Origin: Ignavibacteriales bacterium
GTDB lineage: Bacteria; Bacteroidota; Ignavibacteria; Ignavibacteriales; Ignavibacteriaceae
Length of the DNA: 46,929 bases
Reading direction: 5' to 3'
NCBI GenBank assembly: GCA_014727845.1
Contig: WJMR01000221.1
Span: 1-46,929 of the forward strand
The notes under the pieces were generated by a model, which saw only the letters and a program-made list of their open reading frames with translations, did no database searches and was not told where the DNA came from. Positions within the stretch are counted from its first letter, which is position 1. Each line of letters opens with the position of its first letter. The translations under genes were made by a program, and so were the position numbers. Positions 1-8,923 of the stretch are shown in pieces.

Positions 1-1
1 C

Positions 2-997
2 ATCGCGCAGGTCGCGGGCTACGCGTTTGCCAAGCCGCGCAAAGCCCCCGCGCCGGGAACGTATCATTACGGCGTTACCGCGCTCGATCGGAGCGGCAAC
101 GAGAGCGGGATGAGCGCCGAGATTGAAATGGCGCCGCCCGTCGTACCCGCGCTCGCCTTCCCCGCCGATCTCGCCGACGACGCGACCGACGACTTAATCT
201 TCGTGTGGAACTACGCGCCGGGCGCCTCGGAGTACGACCTCGTCGTTTCCGAAGACACCGCCTTCGACGCGACCCTCTATTCGGCAAATCGACTCGAGGA
301 CACCGCCTACGCCTCGCCGAAACTCGACGGCGAGACGACCTACTATTGGCGCGCCCGTTCGCGCAACGCCTCGGGCGAAAGCGCCTATTCGCCGACGCGC
401 TCATTTACGACGGCGTTCCCCGCCGCGCCCGAGTTGATCTCGCCCGCGCACGCCTCCATGGATGTCTCGCCCGATACGACGCTCGTTTGGGCGTCGAACC
501 CGATAGCCGAGACGTACCGATTGCGGATCGCCTCTTCCATCGCTTTCGGCGACGAGCAAATACTTCTTGATACGACCGGGCTATCCGATACGACGTACGC
601 CCTCGTAGATCTCGATCCCGGCGAAGTGTACTTCTGGCGCGTCGCCGCCTCGAACGCCTACGGCGAGAGCCAATGGTCGGACGGGAACGGGTTCAAGGTC
701 GTGAAGGTCGTCGAATCCGCCGACGGTTTACCGACCGACTACGCGCTCGATCAGAACTATCCTAACCCGTTCAACCCGACGACGACCATCCGTTTCGCCT
801 TGCCGGAAGCGGGTCTCGCGCGATTAACCGTGTACGATCTGCTCGGTCGCGAGGTGGAGGTGTTGGCGAACGAGCGACTCCGCGCGGGCGTGCACGAGTA
901 CCGCTTCGAGGCATCTCGCCTCGCGTCGGGACCGTATTTCTACGTTCTTTCCGTCAACGGCAAGCGTTTCGCCGACAAGATGCTTTTGGTAAAATAA
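2..997 (+). CDS. T9SS-secreted protein, C-terminal part (5' end outside window)
   Basis: The reading frame is open from base 2 and joins smoothly to the ORF listed from 110, so the true start lies upstream of the window and the listed ATG is internal. The visible 331 residues begin inside a fibronectin-III-like stretch (GTYHYGVTALDRSGNES), continue with two fibronectin-like modules (TTYYWRARS and VYFWRVAAS strands), and end in an NYPNPFNPTTTIRF-type sorting domain finishing ADKMLLVK. Proteins with this tail are exported by Sec and then carried across the outer membrane by the type IX system. The layout and much of the sequence match the C-terminal half of the next gene, so the two are tandem paralogs. 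The catalytic domain, if any, is not visible; a DUF187 domain like its neighbour's is only inferred. Confidence 0.85.
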   Translation: MAQVAGYAFAKPRKAPAPGTYHYGVTALDRSGNESGMSAEIEMAPPVVPALAFPADLADDATDDLIFVWNYAPGASEYDLVVSEDTAFDATLYSANRLEDTAYASPKLDGETTYYWRARSRNASGESAYSPTRSFTTAFPAAPELISPAHASMDVSPDTTLVWASNPIAETYRLRIASSIAFGDEQILLDTTGLSDTTYALVDLDPGEVYFWRVAASNAYGESQWSDGNGFKVVKVVESADGLPTDYALDQNYPNPFNPTTTIRFALPEAGLARLTVYDLLGREVEVLANERLRAGVHEYRFEASRLASGPYFYVLSVNGKRFADKMLLVK

Positions 998-1009
998 CTT
1001 TTAATCACG

Positions 1010-1040
1010 GCGCCGCCTCGTCCGACTCGCGGGGCGGCGC
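1010..1040 (+). terminator. Intergenic hairpin between the two T9SS cargo genes
   Basis: GCGCCGCC at 1010-1017 pairs with GGCGGCGC at 1033-1040 around a 15-nt loop. There is no following T-run, so it may attenuate transcription or protect the 3' end rather than act as a standard intrinsic terminator. Confidence 0.35.
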
Positions 1041-1058
1041 GTCACATTGGGAGACGTT

Positions 1059-3434
1059 ATGGGTAATCGCGTCATCGTTCTTTGCGCCCTCTTCACGCTC
1101 GCGGCGAATCTCGTCGCGCAAACCGACCATCCGAAAAGAGAGTTCCGCGGCGTGTGGGTGGCCACCGTCGTAAATCTCGATTGGCCCGACACGCGGTTCG
1201 AATCGACCGCCGAGCAGAAAGCCGATCTCGTTTCCCTCTTCGACCGACTTAAGGGGGAAAACATAAACGCGATTGTTTTTCAAGTTCGCGCCGAGTGCGA
1301 CGCCTACTACGACTCGCCGTACGAGCCGTGGAGCTATTGGCTTACGGGCGCGTCGGGAACCGCCCCCTCGCCGTATTACGACCCGCTCGCCTTCGCCGTC
1401 GAAGAGGCGCACAAGCGGGGGATGGAGTTGCACGCGTGGTTCAACCCGTATCGCGCCGAAGTGAGCGCGGGGAGCCACACGCTCGCCTCCTCCCATCCAA
1501 TCCACGAAAACCCCGAGTGGGTGTTGCAGTTCGGCGATCTGAAAGTTCTTAACCCGGGCATACCCGAAGTGCGCGACTATGTGGCGACGATCGTCGCGGA
1601 CGTTGTCAAGCGCTACGACGTGGACGGCGTTCACTTCGACGACTACTTTTATCCGAGCGCGATTAACGATCAGAACTCGATCGACGACGACGAGTTTAAC
1701 GCCGACCCCCGCGGCATCGCGAGCAAAGCCGACTGGCGCCGCGACAACGTCAACCTTTTGATGAAGCAAGTGCGCGACAGCGTGAAAGCGTATAAGCCGT
1801 ACGTCAAGTTCGGCGTCTCGCCTCCGGGCATCTATAAGAACGGCGTTCCCTCGGGCATCATCGGCAGGAGCAACTACGACGTGATCTACTGCGACCCGAT
1901 CGCGTGGTTGCGCGACGGCTCGATCGACTATCTGAATCCGCAGATGTACTGGGAGATCGGCGGGGGGCAGGACTACTACGCGCTCTCGCGGTTTTGGGCG
2001 GATAGCGCCGACCACTACGGCCGACACCTCTACGCCGGGCACGGTTCGTATCGGATCGTCTCAAGCGATTGGTCGCCGAGCGAGTTGCCGATGCAGCTCG
2101 ACGAGAACCGTCGGAACGACAAGGTGCAAGGGAGCGTGTTCTTCCGCGCGTTCGTCGGATTCCTCGACAACCAGAAGGGAATGCTCGACTCGCTGCGGAA
2201 CCGACATTATCATTATCCCGCGCTGATCGAGCCGATGGACTGGATCGAGACCGATCCACCGAACGCCGTCGCGAACCTCCGCTTCGATCGCGACGCCGGC
2301 GCCCCCGTCGCCTCGATGAGATGGGACGCGCCGACGCCCGCCTCCGACGGGGACACGGCGTTCTACTACGCAATTTACCAATTCGACGACGTTCCCGCGC
2401 TGCCCGGCGATCTCGACGACGCGACGAACCTTTTCGACTATACGGGCGAGGAAACGCTGTCGGTCGGTCCCTCGACGGCGAACGCGACCGAGCGATTCGT
2501 CGCGACGGCGCTCGATCGGAACCACAACGAGAGCGTCCCCTCGAACATTTTGACGATCGAACCGCCCGCGGCGCCCGAGCTTGTTTCGCCCGCGAACGGC
2601 GCGACCGACGCCGCCGACGATCTCGCGCTCGAGTGGCGCTACGCCGACGGCGCCTCCGAGTATTTCGCGCAAGCCGGCGCCGCGCCCGGCTTCGCCAACG
2701 AGCTGATCGCCTACGCCGACGGCTATCGAGACACGACCTTATCGATCGAAAATCTCCAAGGTGAAACGACCTACTACTGGCGCGTGAAATCGAAGAACCC
2801 CGCCGGCGAGAGCGATTGGACGACGACCCGATCCTTCACGACGGCGTTTCCCGCGAGCCCCGAACTACTCTCGCCGATTCATGCCTCGATCGACCTCCCC
2901 GCAAATTCGGTCGAGCTGGTGTGGAGCGACAACCCGATCGCGGAAAGCTACGACGTGCAGATCGCCGCGACGATGGGCTTCACCGACGCGACCATTCTCG
3001 ACACGATCGAAGGAATAGAGGACACGACGACGACGCTGACCAACCTCGATTACAACAAAGTGTATTTCTGGCGAGTGGCGGCGACGAACTCGTACGGAAC
3101 GAGTCGATATACGACGCCGTTCGGCTTCCGCACCGTGTCCGCGTCGGACGTGGACGAGCGGGGGATCCCGACCGATTTCGCGCTACGGCAGAACTATCCT
3201 AATCCCTTCAACCCCGTCACCTCGATCGAGTTCGCGTTGCCGCGCGCGTCTCGGGTAACCTTGCGGGTCTATTCGATTCTCGGCGAGTTGGTCGCCGCGC
3301 CGGTCGATCGGCGGATGACGCCCGGCGTTCATGTCGTCGCGTTCGACGCTTCGTCGCTCGCCTCGGGCGTGTACGTGTACGAGCTCCGCGCCGACGATTT
3401 TCGATTGGCGAAGAAAATGACCGTGTTGAAGTGA
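1059..3434 (+). CDS. Secreted glycosyl-hydrolase-like-10 (DUF187) protein with T9SS sorting domain
   Basis: This is a 791-residue exported protein. After a signal peptide (MGNRVIVLCALFTLAANLVAQ) comes a TIM-barrel domain of the GHL10/DUF187 family (FRGVWVATVVNLDWP, FQVRAECDAYYDS, HAWFNPYRA, GVHFDDYFYP). Relatives such as YngK are thought to act on polysaccharide or peptidoglycan-linked sugars, but the substrate here is unknown. Fibronectin-like modules follow, then a sorting tail with NYPNPFNPVTSIEF ending KKMTVLK. The track places a TTG start at 1047; I prefer ATG 1059 because TGGGAG just upstream is a well-spaced ribosome site that would lie inside the longer form, and the signal peptide starts cleanly there. 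The protein should end at the cell surface or outside the cell. Confidence 0.9.
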   Translation: MGNRVIVLCALFTLAANLVAQTDHPKREFRGVWVATVVNLDWPDTRFESTAEQKADLVSLFDRLKGENINAIVFQVRAECDAYYDSPYEPWSYWLTGASGTAPSPYYDPLAFAVEEAHKRGMELHAWFNPYRAEVSAGSHTLASSHPIHENPEWVLQFGDLKVLNPGIPEVRDYVATIVADVVKRYDVDGVHFDDYFYPSAINDQNSIDDDEFNADPRGIASKADWRRDNVNLLMKQVRDSVKAYKPYVKFGVSPPGIYKNGVPSGIIGRSNYDVIYCDPIAWLRDGSIDYLNPQMYWEIGGGQDYYALSRFWADSADHYGRHLYAGHGSYRIVSSDWSPSELPMQLDENRRNDKVQGSVFFRAFVGFLDNQKGMLDSLRNRHYHYPALIEPMDWIETDPPNAVANLRFDRDAGAPVASMRWDAPTPASDGDTAFYYAIYQFDDVPALPGDLDDATNLFDYTGEETLSVGPSTANATERFVATALDRNHNESVPSNILTIEPPAAPELVSPANGATDAADDLALEWRYADGASEYFAQAGAAPGFANELIAYADGYRDTTLSIENLQGETTYYWRVKSKNPAGESDWTTTRSFTTAFPASPELLSPIHASIDLPANSVELVWSDNPIAESYDVQIAATMGFTDATILDTIEGIEDTTTTLTNLDYNKVYFWRVAATNSYGTSRYTTPFGFRTVSASDVDERGIPTDFALRQNYPNPFNPVTSIEFALPRASRVTLRVYSILGELVAAPVDRRMTPGVHVVAFDASSLASGVYVYELRADDFRLAKKMTVLK

Positions 3435-3443
3435 CGCCTTTCC

Positions 3444-3467
3444 GGGGGGCGTCTCGCGGCGTCCCCC
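3444..3467 (+). terminator. GC-rich hairpin after the DUF187 gene
   Basis: GGGGGGCG pairs with CGTCCCCC (one G-U pair) about 10 nt after the stop codon. The T-tract is weak. Homology of the converging pncA remnant ends at this hairpin. Confidence 0.5.
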
Positions 3468-3911
3468 GATTAACCCCTAAACGAGCGCGTCGCTTGTCGC
3501 GCCCTTCTCGCGCAATTATCCCGCGAGTCCCGAGCTCAGCTTATGACCGTTGTCGTAGAAACCGCTGTGTCTGTCGATTTTCGGATCGACGCCTTTTCGG
3601 AAAAACGCCTCGACTTTACTTGTGTCGAGGTCGTGGTGTAGTTCCGCGCCCTTCGACTCTTGGACGCAATGGTCGGGTCATAGGATTTATTCAGTCACGT
3701 CGAGTTCGACGACATCCATCGGTTTCTTACCCTTGTGATACGAGGCGAAGCCGACGTGTTCGGGCGGATGCCAGTCTTGCGTGCATACGATAAGATCGAA
3801 CCGGCTTTGGATTCGGCTTACTACGGACACGATCGCGTCGCCGTCTTCGACTTCCGGCGAGCCGCCCGGCATGAAATCGTTTTGCGCGTCTATTACGATT
3901 AGCGTTTTCAT
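3468..3911 (-). pseudogene. pncA: Nicotinamidase (pncA) remnant with four in-frame stop codons
   Basis: The first 74 codons read as an intact nicotinamidase N-terminus (IVIDAQNDFMPGGS, CTQDWHPPEH) and then hit TAA. Reading on in the same frame restores clear family sequence: PDHCVQESKGAELHHDLDTS, VEAFFRKGVDP, SGFYDNGHKLSSGLAG and LREKGATSDALV. The stops are codon 75 (TAA), 78 (TGA, where the family has the W of WPDHCVQ), 132 (TAA, usually Tyr) and 145 (TAG). No frameshift is seen over about 148 codons. Homology stops at the hairpin of the converging gene, before the catalytic cysteine (GLATDYCV in E. coli). The start overlaps the pncB stop as ATGA. The intact product would convert nicotinamide to nicotinate, the substrate of PncB. 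The 74-residue product lacks the catalytic Lys and Cys. Confidence 0.85.
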
Positions 3912-5326
3912 GATTCCTTGCGATTATAATGTTCGATGAGTTTGTCTCGTTCTTCATAAAGGCCGTCGCTTAAGCCCACCTTATAAATATGCGGATTGTC
4001 GAACCGCCGATACTCGTCGGGAAGTTTCGCGAGACGCTCCGCGCGGAAGTCCGAAATCTCTTTCACCGTCCGGCGTTCGACGACGCGTTCGCCGTTCGTC
4101 ATCGCCGCGCGGAGCTGGGGTTCTCGTTTATACTTCGCCACGTTCATCCGCTTCCGTCTGTCGAACGGGTGTCGCATCGTCGAGAACGATTTCTCGTCCT
4201 CGAGCGCGACGAGATCCGCGCCGATCCAATCGCCGGATTCGTCGGAGAGTCGATAGACTTGTTTGCGATTGGGGAGCGTTATTTTTTCGGTCGTTTCGGA
4301 CAGCTTGAGGCGCGGATTGCCGCCCGAGCGGGCGAGTTTATAAACCCCGTCCAACGCCGCGTCCGGCGCGCCGACGGCGAGCTTCGTCCCGACGCCGAAT
4401 AGGTCGATCGGCGCGTTTTGTTCGAGCAAGCTTTTTATCACGTATTCGTCGAGTTGGTTGGAGACGGCGATGTTGACCTCCTCGAGCCCCGCTTCGTCGA
4501 GCGCCGCGCGACAACGTTTGGCGAGATAGGCGAGGTCCCCGCTGTCGAGCCGAACGCCCTTGAGTTTCTCGCCGCGTTCCGCCATTTCTTTCCCGACGAC
4601 GATCGCGTTCGGCAAGCCGCTTTCGAGCGTGTCGTACGTGTCGAGGAGGAGCGCGCAATCGTCGGCGCGCGCCTCGGCGAAGGCGCGAAAGGCGGCGAGC
4701 TCGTCGTCGAAGCTCTGCACGAACGAGTGCGCCATCGTTCCGGCGATCTCGACGCCGAAATCGCGTCCCGCGCGGACGTCGCTGGTCGAGTCGAAGCCGC
4801 CGATGATTGCGGCGCGACTCGCATGATAGCCGCCGGCGCTTTGCGCGCGCCGTAGTCCGAAATCCGAGAGCTTGCGTTCCCCCGCCGCCGCCCGCATCCG
4901 ACTCGCCTTGGTGGCGACGAGCGTTTGGAAATTAAGGAGATTCAGCGTCGCCGTTTCCACTATTTGCGCCTCGACGATGGTCGCCTCGATTTGCAGTATC
5001 GGACGCGTCGGAAACACGACGTCGCCCTCCGCCGAGGAGCGCATGTCGCCTCGAAAGCGAAAGTCGCGCAGGTAGTCGAGGAACTCGGTCGGAAAACCGA
5101 CCGTCTCGAGATACTCGAGGTCGGCGTCGTCGAATCGGAAATCCTCGAGAAGGTCGATTAGATTTTCCAATCCGGCGAACACCGCGTATCCTCCGCCGAA
5201 CGGAGGTTTCCGAAAGAAGTAGTCGAACACGGCGCGGTCCTCTCGCTTGCGGGATTTGAAGTAGGCGAGCGCCATCGCCAGTTGGTATTGATCGGTGTAG
5301 GTGGCGGTATAATCTATTAGACCCAT
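3908..5326 (-). CDS. pncB: Nicotinate phosphoribosyltransferase
   Basis: This cytoplasmic NAD-salvage enzyme joins nicotinate and PRPP to give nicotinate mononucleotide, with ATP hydrolysis. Family features are the N-terminal TDQYQLAMA, FGGGYAVFAGLENL, the GTMAHSF segment with the histidine that is phosphorylated in characterised members, VRLDSGDLAYL, and GVGTKLAVG. The track start at 5392 adds 22 residues that do not resemble the family; ATG 5326 (MGLIDYTATYTDQYQ) gives 472 residues, close to the usual length. The stop codon overlaps the start of the pncA remnant (ATGA), so the pair was once translationally coupled. With pncA broken, the enzyme would depend on nicotinate taken up or made by another deamidase. 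Confidence 0.95.
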   Translation of the reverse strand: MGLIDYTATYTDQYQLAMALAYFKSRKREDRAVFDYFFRKPPFGGGYAVFAGLENLIDLLEDFRFDDADLEYLETVGFPTEFLDYLRDFRFRGDMRSSAEGDVVFPTRPILQIEATIVEAQIVETATLNLLNFQTLVATKASRMRAAAGERKLSDFGLRRAQSAGGYHASRAAIIGGFDSTSDVRAGRDFGVEIAGTMAHSFVQSFDDELAAFRAFAEARADDCALLLDTYDTLESGLPNAIVVGKEMAERGEKLKGVRLDSGDLAYLAKRCRAALDEAGLEEVNIAVSNQLDEYVIKSLLEQNAPIDLFGVGTKLAVGAPDAALDGVYKLARSGGNPRLKLSETTEKITLPNRKQVYRLSDESGDWIGADLVALEDEKSFSTMRHPFDRRKRMNVAKYKREPQLRAAMTNGERVVERRTVKEISDFRAERLAKLPDEYRRFDNPHIYKVGLSDGLYEERDKLIEHYNRKES

Positions 5327-5507
5327 AATCGGTTCCGTGTTGTTGGGTGTCGAGTTAGGAAAGAATATAAGCGCTTGAAGTTGGGACGCCAATCGGATCG
5401 AAGGCGCGGGAGGCGCTTTGACGGGCGAACGTCGTCGCGCCCGCGCCGCGTCGGGGCGAGAGCCGATTGCGAGGTTGATCTTAAATGAACGAAAAGCGAG
5501 AGGCGCG

Positions 5508-6149
5508 TTATCGGCGCAACGAGTAGGAGACGCCCGCCGATACGTTGAAAACGACGTTGCGGAAATCGTAGGCGACGGACTCGTCGTCGATGTCCGCGAA
5601 GGCGTAGGTGTAGCCGCCGACGACGAAGAACTCGACGCCCGATTGCGCCGCGGGGATAGATAAACCGCCGCCGAGCGTGAGGCCCCAATCGGCGCTCGTC
5701 AAGTGTTTGATTGAGGATTCGCTCTCCGAGCCGTCGGCGTACTCGTCGTTCCTTACCCCGTCAACGAGCAATCCGAGCGTCGGACCCGCGAACGCCAACG
5801 CGAAGAGCTTCTCCTCGACGACGGGGAGCTTGGCGCGCGCCGTCAGCGCCACCTCGAAGTATTCGAGCGTCCACTCGGATTTGTCGAGGACGCCGAAGCT
5901 CGCGCTTCCCGAGTTAGGCCTCAGGAGCGCGCCCTTCTGTGTGTATGACCCTTCGAGTACCGCGCCATAGATCGGCGTCGGTTCGTAGACGAGGAAGCCG
6001 CCCGCGTTGACGCCAAACTGATCCGACACGATGTATTCGCCCGATCCGGAAGTGAATCCGGCGGAATTCAACCCCGCCTTGCCGCCGACGGTGATTTGCG
6101 CCGACGCGAGCGTCGCGCCGAACAATACGAGCGTCACAATTTTCTTCAT
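5508..6149 (-). CDS. Outer-membrane beta-barrel protein (PorT-like family)
   Basis: This is a 213-residue exported protein. A signal peptide (MKKIVTLVLFGATLASA) is followed by alternating short hydrophobic and polar strands typical of small outer-membrane barrels: VGGKAGLNSAGF near the mature N-terminus, YFEVALTARAKLPV, WGLTLGGGLSIP, GVEFFVVGGYTYAF, and a last strand FNVSAGVSYSLRR ending in aromatic and basic residues. The overall form fits the 'outer membrane protein beta-barrel' group common in FCB bacteria. No ligand or role can be read from it. GGAG eight bases upstream supports the start. It is divergent from def; the 181 bases between its stop and the pncB start hold no recognisable gene. 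Confidence 0.75.
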   Translation of the reverse strand: MKKIVTLVLFGATLASAQITVGGKAGLNSAGFTSGSGEYIVSDQFGVNAGGFLVYEPTPIYGAVLEGSYTQKGALLRPNSGSASFGVLDKSEWTLEYFEVALTARAKLPVVEEKLFALAFAGPTLGLLVDGVRNDEYADGSESESSIKHLTSADWGLTLGGGLSIPAAQSGVEFFVVGGYTYAFADIDDESVAYDFRNVVFNVSAGVSYSLRR

Positions 6150-6282
6150 CGATGATCTCCGTGTTTCTTAAGCGACGAAATGTACGCATTCGGTGAAACT
6201 AACTCACGCGGATATCTGTTGTTTAAATTATACGCGAGAATCCGTACCTTGCTTATTACGCAATAAAAACGACGAAAAACCA

Positions 6283-6831
6283 ATGGCGACGCTACCCGTT
6301 AACTTATACGGCGACGAAATACTCCGACGAAAAGCCAAACACGTTGAATCGCTCGACGAGAAGACGCGAAAGTTCATCGACGATATGTTCGAGACGATGC
6401 GCGCAAGCGAGGGGGTCGGGCTGTCGGCGAATCAAGTCGGTTCGCGAGACGCGATATTTGTGATCGACGTATCTCCGCTCGAGGGCTACGAGGACGAGAA
6501 ACCGACGGTGTTTATCAATCCGAAAATTGTCGAACGCTCCGACGAGACCGATTACTATGAAGAGGGATGTCTCTCTCTACCCGGCTTGCGCGCCGAGGTC
6601 GAGCGTCCGACGCGGATCACGATCGAGTACCTCGACGAGGAATTCCAACCGAGAAAACTCACCCGCGACGATTTCGTGGCTCGCGTCGTCCAACACGAAT
6701 ACGACCATCTGCGCGGCGTCTTCTTCACCGATCTTTTAGAGGACGAGTCGCGGCGGCGGCTGAAGAAATCCCTCAACGCGATCAAGCGCCGGAAAGTTGA
6801 CGTCCACTACGAGGTGACCGAGCCGGCGTAG
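6283..6831 (+). CDS. def: Peptide deformylase
   Basis: This enzyme removes the formyl group from the initiator methionine of new proteins. All three metal-site motifs are present: GVGLSANQVG (residues 44-53, consensus GxGLAAxQ with Ser for Ala), EGCLS (94-98, metal-binding Cys96) and QHEYDH (137-142, His138, Glu139, His142). The track start at 6193 adds 30 residues without family similarity; ATG 6283 (MATLPVNLYGDEILR) gives 182 residues, a normal length. There is no clear Shine-Dalgarno before it. It leads an operon with fmt, the opposite step of N-formyl-methionine metabolism, 33 bases downstream. Confidence 0.95.
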   Translation: MATLPVNLYGDEILRRKAKHVESLDEKTRKFIDDMFETMRASEGVGLSANQVGSRDAIFVIDVSPLEGYEDEKPTVFINPKIVERSDETDYYEEGCLSLPGLRAEVERPTRITIEYLDEEFQPRKLTRDDFVARVVQHEYDHLRGVFFTDLLEDESRRRLKKSLNAIKRRKVDVHYEVTEPA

Positions 6832-6864
6832 CTTGACGGAGCGGCTCGGCGATAGAGAAAGTAT

Positions 6865-7770
6865 ATGGATATTGTTTTTTTCGGAACGCCCGAGTTCGCG
6901 TTGCCCGCGCTCGAAACGTTAATCGAAAGTCGGCACGTCGTCAAGGCGGTCGTCACCGCGCCGGATAAGCCGACGGGGCGAGGCAGGAAGACGCGGGCGT
7001 CCGCCGTCAAGCGATTCGCCGAAGAGCGAGGGATCCCCGTTCTCCAACCCGAACGACTCAAAGACGAGACATTCCTCGACGAGTTACGCGCTTTTCACGC
7101 GGATATGTTCGTCGTCGTGGCGTTCCGCATCCTTCCGCCGGAAGTCTTCGCTATGCCGCCCTTCGGATCCATCAACTTGCACGGATCGCTTCTGCCGAAG
7201 TATCGCGGCGCCGCGCCGATGCAGTGGGCGCTCATCAACGGGGAGCGGGAGACGGGCGTAACGACGTTCGCGCTCGCGAAGAAGGTGGACACGGGCGCGA
7301 CGATTCTTCGGCGCGCCGTCTCGATCGACGAGGACGACGACTTGGGGACGCTTCACGACAAGCTCGCCGACGTCGGCGCGAAGGCGACGCTCGATACGGT
7401 CGATCTCGTCGAGCGTGGAGCGGCGACGCCTCTCGAACAGAACCACGAGCTCGCCACGCCCGCCCCGAAGATTACCGGCGAGCATTGCGTGATCGACTGG
7501 ACGAAACCCGCGCGGGACGTGCGAAATCTCGTGCGCGGCTTATCGCCCGCGCCCGGCGCGCGTTTCGAGAGATCGGGGACGTCGTATAAAGTGTATCGAG
7601 CCGCCGTCGAGGATCGCGACGATCTTGCGCCCGGCGAAGTCGAGGAGACAAAGCGCTCTCTGACGATCGGTTGCGGCGAGAAGGCGCTCGCGGTCGAGGA
7701 GATCCAACCCGAGGGAAGAAAGCGGATGACCGCCGAGGAGTTCGTGCGGGGGTATTCTCTTAACGAATAA
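6865..7770 (+). CDS. fmt: Methionyl-tRNA formyltransferase
   Basis: It transfers a formyl group from 10-formyl-tetrahydrofolate to Met-tRNA(fMet) for translation initiation. The 301-residue length fits the family. The N-terminal formyltransferase fold is shown by IVFFGTPEFA, the catalytic Asn104 and His106 in INLHG, and SLLPKYRGAAP (residues 108-118) with VDTGATIL carrying the conserved aspartate. The C-terminal OB-like domain begins near CVIDWTKPARDVRNLVRGLSPAPGA. It follows def and is followed after 13 bases by a PLP enzyme gene, probably on one transcript. Confidence 0.96.
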   Translation: MDIVFFGTPEFALPALETLIESRHVVKAVVTAPDKPTGRGRKTRASAVKRFAEERGIPVLQPERLKDETFLDELRAFHADMFVVVAFRILPPEVFAMPPFGSINLHGSLLPKYRGAAPMQWALINGERETGVTTFALAKKVDTGATILRRAVSIDEDDDLGTLHDKLADVGAKATLDTVDLVERGAATPLEQNHELATPAPKITGEHCVIDWTKPARDVRNLVRGLSPAPGARFERSGTSYKVYRAAVEDRDDLAPGEVEETKRSLTIGCGEKALAVEEIQPEGRKRMTAEEFVRGYSLNE

Positions 7771-7783
7771 CCGAGAGACGACG

Positions 7784-8923
7784 ATGAAGTTTTCCACCAA
7801 AGCGTTGCACGTCGGGCAGGAGCCCGACCCTCACACGGGCGCGGTCGTTCCGCCGCCCTATCTGGTGAGTATCTACGAGAAGCCCTCCGCGTTGGAGATG
7901 AACGAGTACGAGTACAGTCGGTTGGATAATCCGACGCGAAGATCGTTGGAGGAGAACATCGCCGCGTTGGAAAACGCGAAGCGGGCGTTGTCGTTCGGAT
8001 CGGGTATGGCGGCGATAGCGGCGGTGGCGCAGTTGGCGAAGCCCGGCGAGCGAATCGTCGCGGCGCGGAACGTGTACGGCGGGGCCTATCGGTATTTTGA
8101 AACGGTCTCGAAACCCGCCGGCGTCGAGATCGAGTGGACGGACGTCAACGACGACGAGGCGCTCGAACGGGCGACGACCGACAACGCGAAAATGATCTTT
8201 TTCGAGACGCCGTCGAATCCTCTGCTCGAGATCACGGACGTCCGACGCGTCGTCGAGTTTGCGAAGTCGCGCGGCGTGTTGACCGTGTTGGACAACACCT
8301 TCGCGACGCCCTATCTGCAGAATCCGCTCGACCTCGGCGCGGACGTCGCGTTGCATAGCACGACGAAATATCTCAACGGGCATAGCGATTTACTGGGCGG
8401 CGCCGCGGCGACGAACGACGACGAGATCGCGAACGTTCTTTGGGCGCATCGCGCCTCGGCGGGTGCGATACCATCGGCGTTCGATTGTTGGCTCACGTTG
8501 CGCTCGATCAAGACGCTCTCGCTTCGGATGGAACGCCACGAGTCCAACGCGAGGAAAATCGCCGAGTTTATCGCCGACCAACCAAAGATCGAGAAAACGC
8601 TCTACCCCGGTTTGCCCGATCACCCTCGGAGGGAAATCGGGGAGCGGCAGTCGCGCGGTTACGGCGGGATGATCTCGTTCGAGTTGGCGAATAAAGACGC
8701 CGCCGTGCGGTTTCTCGACTCGCTCGAGCTGTTCGTCGTCGCGGAAAGCTTGGGCGGCGTGGAAAGCTTAATCGGATTGCCGTGGGAAATGTCGCACAAG
8801 ACGATGCCGCCGGAGTTCAAGGAGAAGGTCGGGATTACGGATCGACTCGTGCGGATGTCGGTCGGGATCGAGGACGTCGAAGATTTGCTCGCGGATATCG
8901 AGCGGGCGCTCGGCCGACTTTAA
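7784..8923 (+). CDS. Trans-sulfuration PLP enzyme (cystathionine gamma-lyase/synthase family)
   Basis: This is a 379-residue cytoplasmic Cys/Met-metabolism PLP enzyme. Family motifs include YSRLDNPTRRSLE, the cofactor-stacking loop NVYGGAYRYF, VLDNTFATPYLQNPL with the PLP-binding aspartate, and HSTTKYLNGHSD with the Schiff-base lysine (Lys195). The C-terminal AESLGGVESLIGLP and VRMSVGIEDVEDL are closest to cystathionine gamma-lyases, but sequence alone does not separate gamma-lyase, gamma-synthase and methionine gamma-lyase. It sits at the end of the def-fmt run and overlaps the convergent nadD by four bases. A link to the methionine-cycle gene at 18.7 kb is possible but not shown. Confidence 0.9.
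   Translation: MKFSTKALHVGQEPDPHTGAVVPPPYLVSIYEKPSALEMNEYEYSRLDNPTRRSLEENIAALENAKRALSFGSGMAAIAAVAQLAKPGERIVAARNVYGGAYRYFETVSKPAGVEIEWTDVNDDEALERATTDNAKMIFFETPSNPLLEITDVRRVVEFAKSRGVLTVLDNTFATPYLQNPLDLGADVALHSTTKYLNGHSDLLGGAAATNDDEIANVLWAHRASAGAIPSAFDCWLTLRSIKTLSLRMERHESNARKIAEFIADQPKIEKTLYPGLPDHPRREIGERQSRGYGGMISFELANKDAAVRFLDSLELFVVAESLGGVESLIGLPWEMSHKTMPPEFKEKVGITDRLVRMSVGIEDVEDLLADIERALGRL

Noticed and set aside
1047-1058. TTG start of the DUF187 gene as given in the ORF track
   Set aside because: The ribosome site lies in these bases and the signal peptide begins at ATG 1059.
1005-2042. 345-residue minus-strand ORF opposite the DUF187 gene
   Set aside because: Antisense shadow with low-complexity Arg/Val composition; no domain.
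3468-3911. Alternative genetic code or programmed readthrough in pncA
   Set aside because: All three stop codons occur inside this one gene while other genes in the window terminate normally at TAA, TAG and TGA; the catalytic-Cys part is also missing. A pseudogene is simpler.
5400-5425. Hairpin between the barrel gene and pncB as a terminator
   Set aside because: A 7-bp stem with a G-U pair is present (AAGGCGC/GCGCTTT) but no T-run follows on the minus strand.
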